DNA from: Chloroflexota bacterium | GTDB taxonomy: Bacteria > Chloroflexota > Anaerolineae > B4-G1 | Assembly (NCBI GenBank): GCA_003648085.1 | Contig: QMOC01000140.1 | Span: 1 to 6,906, forward strand | DNA length: 6,906 bases | Direction: 5' to 3' | Shown: in pieces, positions 4,976-6,906 of the stretch | Layout of the letters: the number at the start of each line of letters is the position of its first letter | Position numbering within the stretch: the stretch's first letter is position 1 | Notes under the pieces: generated by a model | What the model saw: the letters and a program-made list of their open reading frames with translations, nothing else | The model's database searches: none | Told to the model about the DNA's origin: nothing | Translations under genes and position numbers: made by a program

Positions 4976-5582
4976 TCCCCATCAAGCCGTGCAGCCCCTC
5001 CCACAGCAGGCCTAGCGCGAAGAGCAGGAGCAGCCCCGCGCACAGGCCCAGCAGCGCCCGCGTCAATCGCGGGCTGGCCGCTCCTGCACGATGAAAGAGC
5101 ACCGCCAGTACTGCCCCTGCCCCGACGAAGCCGGTGTAGAAGCCGAGCAGGAAACCACCTGCCAATAAGAGTGCCTGCCGGTAGGCTTCGAGAAAGAGCG
5201 GGCCGGCCAGCGTGGCCCAGAAGAGATAGGGGCCGGGTCCCAGCAGGTTGACCAGCGCGCCCTGGAGCAGGCTGCGCGAGGGGGCAGCATCTGGCTTAAC
5301 CGTCGTTCCCTGTCGCCAGGCTTGCCAGACACCCCGTGCCAGGAAGAGCGCAAAGCCTCCCCCGGCCAGTCGCAGCGCATCCAGGCCCCAGTCGGGCAGC
5401 CGACCCAATACCAGAAGCACCAGCGGAACGATGAGCGCGTCGCTCAGAAGCGGGGAGCAGGCCACCCGCAGGCCACACCGCCAGCCGTGCCGCAGCGTCT
5501 CGGCGATGAGAAACGTCTGCAGCGTGCCTGGAAGGAGCGCCGCCGTGATACCTAATGTGATGGCTTGGAATATAACGTTCAT
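4971..5582 (-). CDS. LysE/RhtB-type transporter (amino-acid exporter-like)
   Basis: This is a small membrane protein of 203 residues, the standard LysE/RhtB length, predicted to have six hydrophobic segments: about 5-25, 40-60, 67-88, 108-132, 138-163 and 176-197. The family signature near the N-terminus is present in variant form: LLPGTLQTFLIAETLRHGWRCGLRVACSPLLSDALIV (16-52), with PGT in place of the common PGP and a conserved Asp at 48. A second family segment, NLLGPGPYLFWAT, lies at 112-124. Proteins of this family export amino acids or related small molecules; this substrate is not predictable. The ATG overlaps the truD stop as ATGA, a 4-bp overlap typical of coupled translation. A hairpin repeat begins at its stop codon. 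Confidence 0.85.
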   Translation of the reverse strand: MNVIFQAITLGITAALLPGTLQTFLIAETLRHGWRCGLRVACSPLLSDALIVPLVLLVLGRLPDWGLDALRLAGGGFALFLARGVWQAWRQGTTVKPDAAPSRSLLQGALVNLLGPGPYLFWATLAGPLFLEAYRQALLLAGGFLLGFYTGFVGAGAVLAVLFHRAGAASPRLTRALLGLCAGLLLLFALGLLWEGLHGLMGR

Positions 5583-6733
5583 CTGGCTAATGCTTTTAAC
5601 ACCAACGTCGCGTAACTGCCCCGTGGGAGGGTAAAGGCGAGGGTGAGTTTGCTCCGGCCAGGGAACAGGTCATCTGGTTGGGGCGATGAGATAGACGTAT
5701 CTTGGGGGAAGAGCAGCAGCGCGCGCTCCCCTTTGGGCAGATAGGCTTTTTTCAGGATGCGCGCCTTGATGTCACTTAGAATCAACCCTTCCTCCTCCAA
5801 AACCCGGGTCACGACCGCTGCCAGGGTGGGATCCGCGTAGACAGCGCGGTGGTGAGGCAGCGGGATGGTGGCATCGCGGTCAAGGTGCTGGGACAACTCA
5901 CGGTAGAGGGGCAGCCGCTCGCCTGCAACCTCGATGTGGGCGGGTGATTCTCCCAGCCAGGTCGCCAGGTAGTGGGCCGCGATGCGGTTCCACAGAAAGG
6001 ACTGGTAGGCCGCCAGATAGAGGCTGAGCAGCCGTCTGGTCACCAGATTGAGCGCCCTCCGGTATCCGGTCGGGTGGTCGCGCAGATAGGTAAGGACGGA
6101 GCGGTAGTTGGAGGGGCGCGGGGCGGCCTTGAAAAGGGCGTCCCAGTCCCCCCAACGGGTGGCGGCAAGGGCTTTGAACTCCCGCACCGGGGCGGGGTCA
6201 CCGGCGAAGGGCTGAGTGAAGTAGGCGCGCAGGGCGCCCTCGGCGTCGCGCTGCAGGATGCGCTTGCCGATGGGGTCCTCGCCAGGCACCAATGAGCCAA
6301 AGCGCTGCTGGTCGAAGTAGTTGGGCAGGCCGGACCGGGCCACCTGGGCCAGATACTCCGGGATGCGGGCCGCCTCCTCCGCCGACAGGCCCCGCAGCAC
6401 GATGGTGAAGCGGTTGGCGATGATGTCGGTGGGGGCGAGGGGACGTGGACTGCGGCCCAGGAACTCACCGACGAATCCGTCGCCCATCAATCGTCCAGGG
6501 CCGGTACCGCGCACGGCCACGTGCTGCACCGCTATGGCGTCTTTGTCCTTGAGCGCCGGAAAGACGATGGCTGATTGCGGCACCTTCAAAGTCCGGGCCA
6601 TCTGCGCCTGCACGCTCAACGTCGTCACACCGCGCTTGTGCACGCGGTAGATAGCAAAGCGGCCTCTGGGCGCGAGAGGAAGCCGGATGCGTTCCTCAAC
6701 GATAAAGTCCTCGGGCTGTACTTTGTAGCGCAT
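5579..6733 (-). CDS. truD: tRNA pseudouridine(13) synthase TruD
   Basis: The protein has 384 residues, somewhat longer than E. coli TruD (about 350). TruD isomerises uridine 13 of certain tRNAs (tRNA-Glu in E. coli) to pseudouridine. The N-terminus MRYKVQPEDFIVEE is typical. FPALKDKDAIAVQHVAV (58-74) contains the catalytic Asp, D63, in the family's K-D-x-x-A motif. NRFTIVLRG (107-115) and the signature NYFDQQRFGS (138-147) follow. AAYQSFLWNRIAAHYL falls in the middle of the protein, and PKGERALLLFPQD in the C-terminal part, as in the family. The inserted TruD subdomain accounts for the middle region. The ATG at 6733 has only a weak AGG just upstream, but homologous N-termini fit this start. 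A hairpin repeat lies 25-61 bp upstream in the divergent intergenic region. The gene overlaps the transporter by 4 bp. Confidence 0.95.
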   Translation of the reverse strand: MRYKVQPEDFIVEERIRLPLAPRGRFAIYRVHKRGVTTLSVQAQMARTLKVPQSAIVFPALKDKDAIAVQHVAVRGTGPGRLMGDGFVGEFLGRSPRPLAPTDIIANRFTIVLRGLSAEEAARIPEYLAQVARSGLPNYFDQQRFGSLVPGEDPIGKRILQRDAEGALRAYFTQPFAGDPAPVREFKALAATRWGDWDALFKAAPRPSNYRSVLTYLRDHPTGYRRALNLVTRRLLSLYLAAYQSFLWNRIAAHYLATWLGESPAHIEVAGERLPLYRELSQHLDRDATIPLPHHRAVYADPTLAAVVTRVLEEEGLILSDIKARILKKAYLPKGERALLLFPQDTSISSPQPDDLFPGRSKLTLAFTLPRGSYATLVLKALAR

Positions 6734-6757
6734 AGCCTGGTTCTCGGTGCAAAAGGG

Positions 6758-6794
6758 GATCGGAGGCCCGGCTTCAGCCGGGAAAACCCCGATC
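6758..6794. repeat. Bipartite hairpin repeat, copy 2 of the GGCTTCAGCC element
   Basis: The inner stem CCCGGCT (6767-6773) pairs with AGCCGGG (6776-6782) across a TC turn. GG (6765-6766) pairs with CC (6787-6788) past an AAAA bulge. The outer stem GATCGG (6758-6763) pairs with CCGATC (6789-6794), with A6764 bulged. The fold matches copy 1 at 4941-4975, but the outer stem sequence is different and still fully paired. It sits in the divergent region between truD and the plus-strand gene, with no downstream T-run suitable for a terminator. Confidence 0.8.
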
Positions 6795-6825
6795 GCTCAT
6801 GTTGGTTTTTAGGTGAAGCGGAGTG

Positions 6826-6834
6826 TGGTATCAT
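6826..6834 (+). promoter_or_regulatory. Candidate extended -10 promoter of the divergent plus-strand gene
   Basis: TGGTATCAT is TG-n followed by TATCAT (5 of 6 match to TATAAT). The -35 region is T-rich (TTTTTA at 6806-6811 with a 17-bp spacer) and weak. Transcription would begin near 6841, giving a leader of about 24 nt before ATG 6865. Confidence 0.5.
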
Positions 6835-6850
6835 TACAGCAACACATCAC

Positions 6851-6855
6851 AGGAG
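6851..6855 (+). promoter_or_regulatory. Ribosome binding site of the plus-strand gene
   Basis: AGGAG, 9 nt before ATG 6865 (12 nt before the second ATG at 6868). It supports a real start here despite only 14 visible codons. Confidence 0.7.
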
Positions 6856-6864
6856 TAAAGCACT

Positions 6865-6906
6865 ATGATGAGATTTCCGCTCACCGACTTGTTGGACGAA
6901 CAAGAG
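6865..6906 (+). CDS. Start of an unidentified divergent gene, cut by window edge; possibly transposase-like
   Basis: Fourteen codons are visible (MMRFPLTDLLDEQE) before the window ends. A good Shine-Dalgarno sequence and an extended -10 motif precede it, so the gene is likely real. The MRFP-TDLLDE opening reminds me of the N-terminus of IS1595-type zinc-ribbon transposases seen in Chloroflexota, where it is followed by a CPRC motif, but 14 residues cannot establish this. It is the only plus-strand gene seen. No insertion-sequence end could be placed with confidence in 6734-6864. Confidence 0.6.
   Translation, partial: MMRFPLTDLLDEQE

Overview
The window looks like GC-rich bacterial chromosome. 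Several protein families match forms I associate with Chloroflexota (Anaerolineae-like relatives): the GT4 glycosyltransferase with HEGALIG and LNYMA signatures, the divergent prephenate-dehydrogenase-like protein, the LysE-type exporter and the compact M50 protease. Short palindromes and heptamer repeats between genes fit the same kind of genome. This assignment rests on family resemblance only.

Seven complete genes and one partial gene lie on the minus strand, read from right to left: truD (tRNA pseudouridine-13 synthase), a LysE/RhtB-type transporter (4-bp overlap with truD), an M50 site-2-type protease with its own extended -10 promoter, an HD-domain protein (1-bp TGATG overlap with the protease), a prephenate-dehydrogenase-like protein with altered active-site motifs, a GT4 glycosyltransferase, an ABC-2 polysaccharide-export-type permease (10-bp gap), and the N-terminus of priA, which runs off the left edge. 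A divergent plus-strand gene begins at 6865 and runs off the right edge; its first 14 residues faintly recall a transposase N-terminus. The glycosyltransferase and permease probably make and export a cell-surface glycan. The other genes look like a loose housekeeping array.

The most interesting content lies between the genes. (1) Ten tandem degenerate heptamers (TTTCGGG/TTTCAGG type) end 2 bp from the priA start codon, where a ribosome-binding site should be. (2) Six hairpins in four intergenic regions share a constant CT-TC-AG or CT-GA-AG centre, while their stems differ and remain paired. (3) Two of these regions look like roughly 90-100-bp miniature insertions (about 2426-2526 and 3600-3695). 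Their inverted-repeat ends share the 9-mer GAGTCTGGC, and the second is flanked by a perfect 10-bp direct repeat. Removing it restores a tight 17-bp operon junction. (4) The first of these carries a REPIN-like pair of GTAG-led hairpins at its centre. No rRNA, tRNA, CRISPR array or convincing rho-independent terminator was seen.
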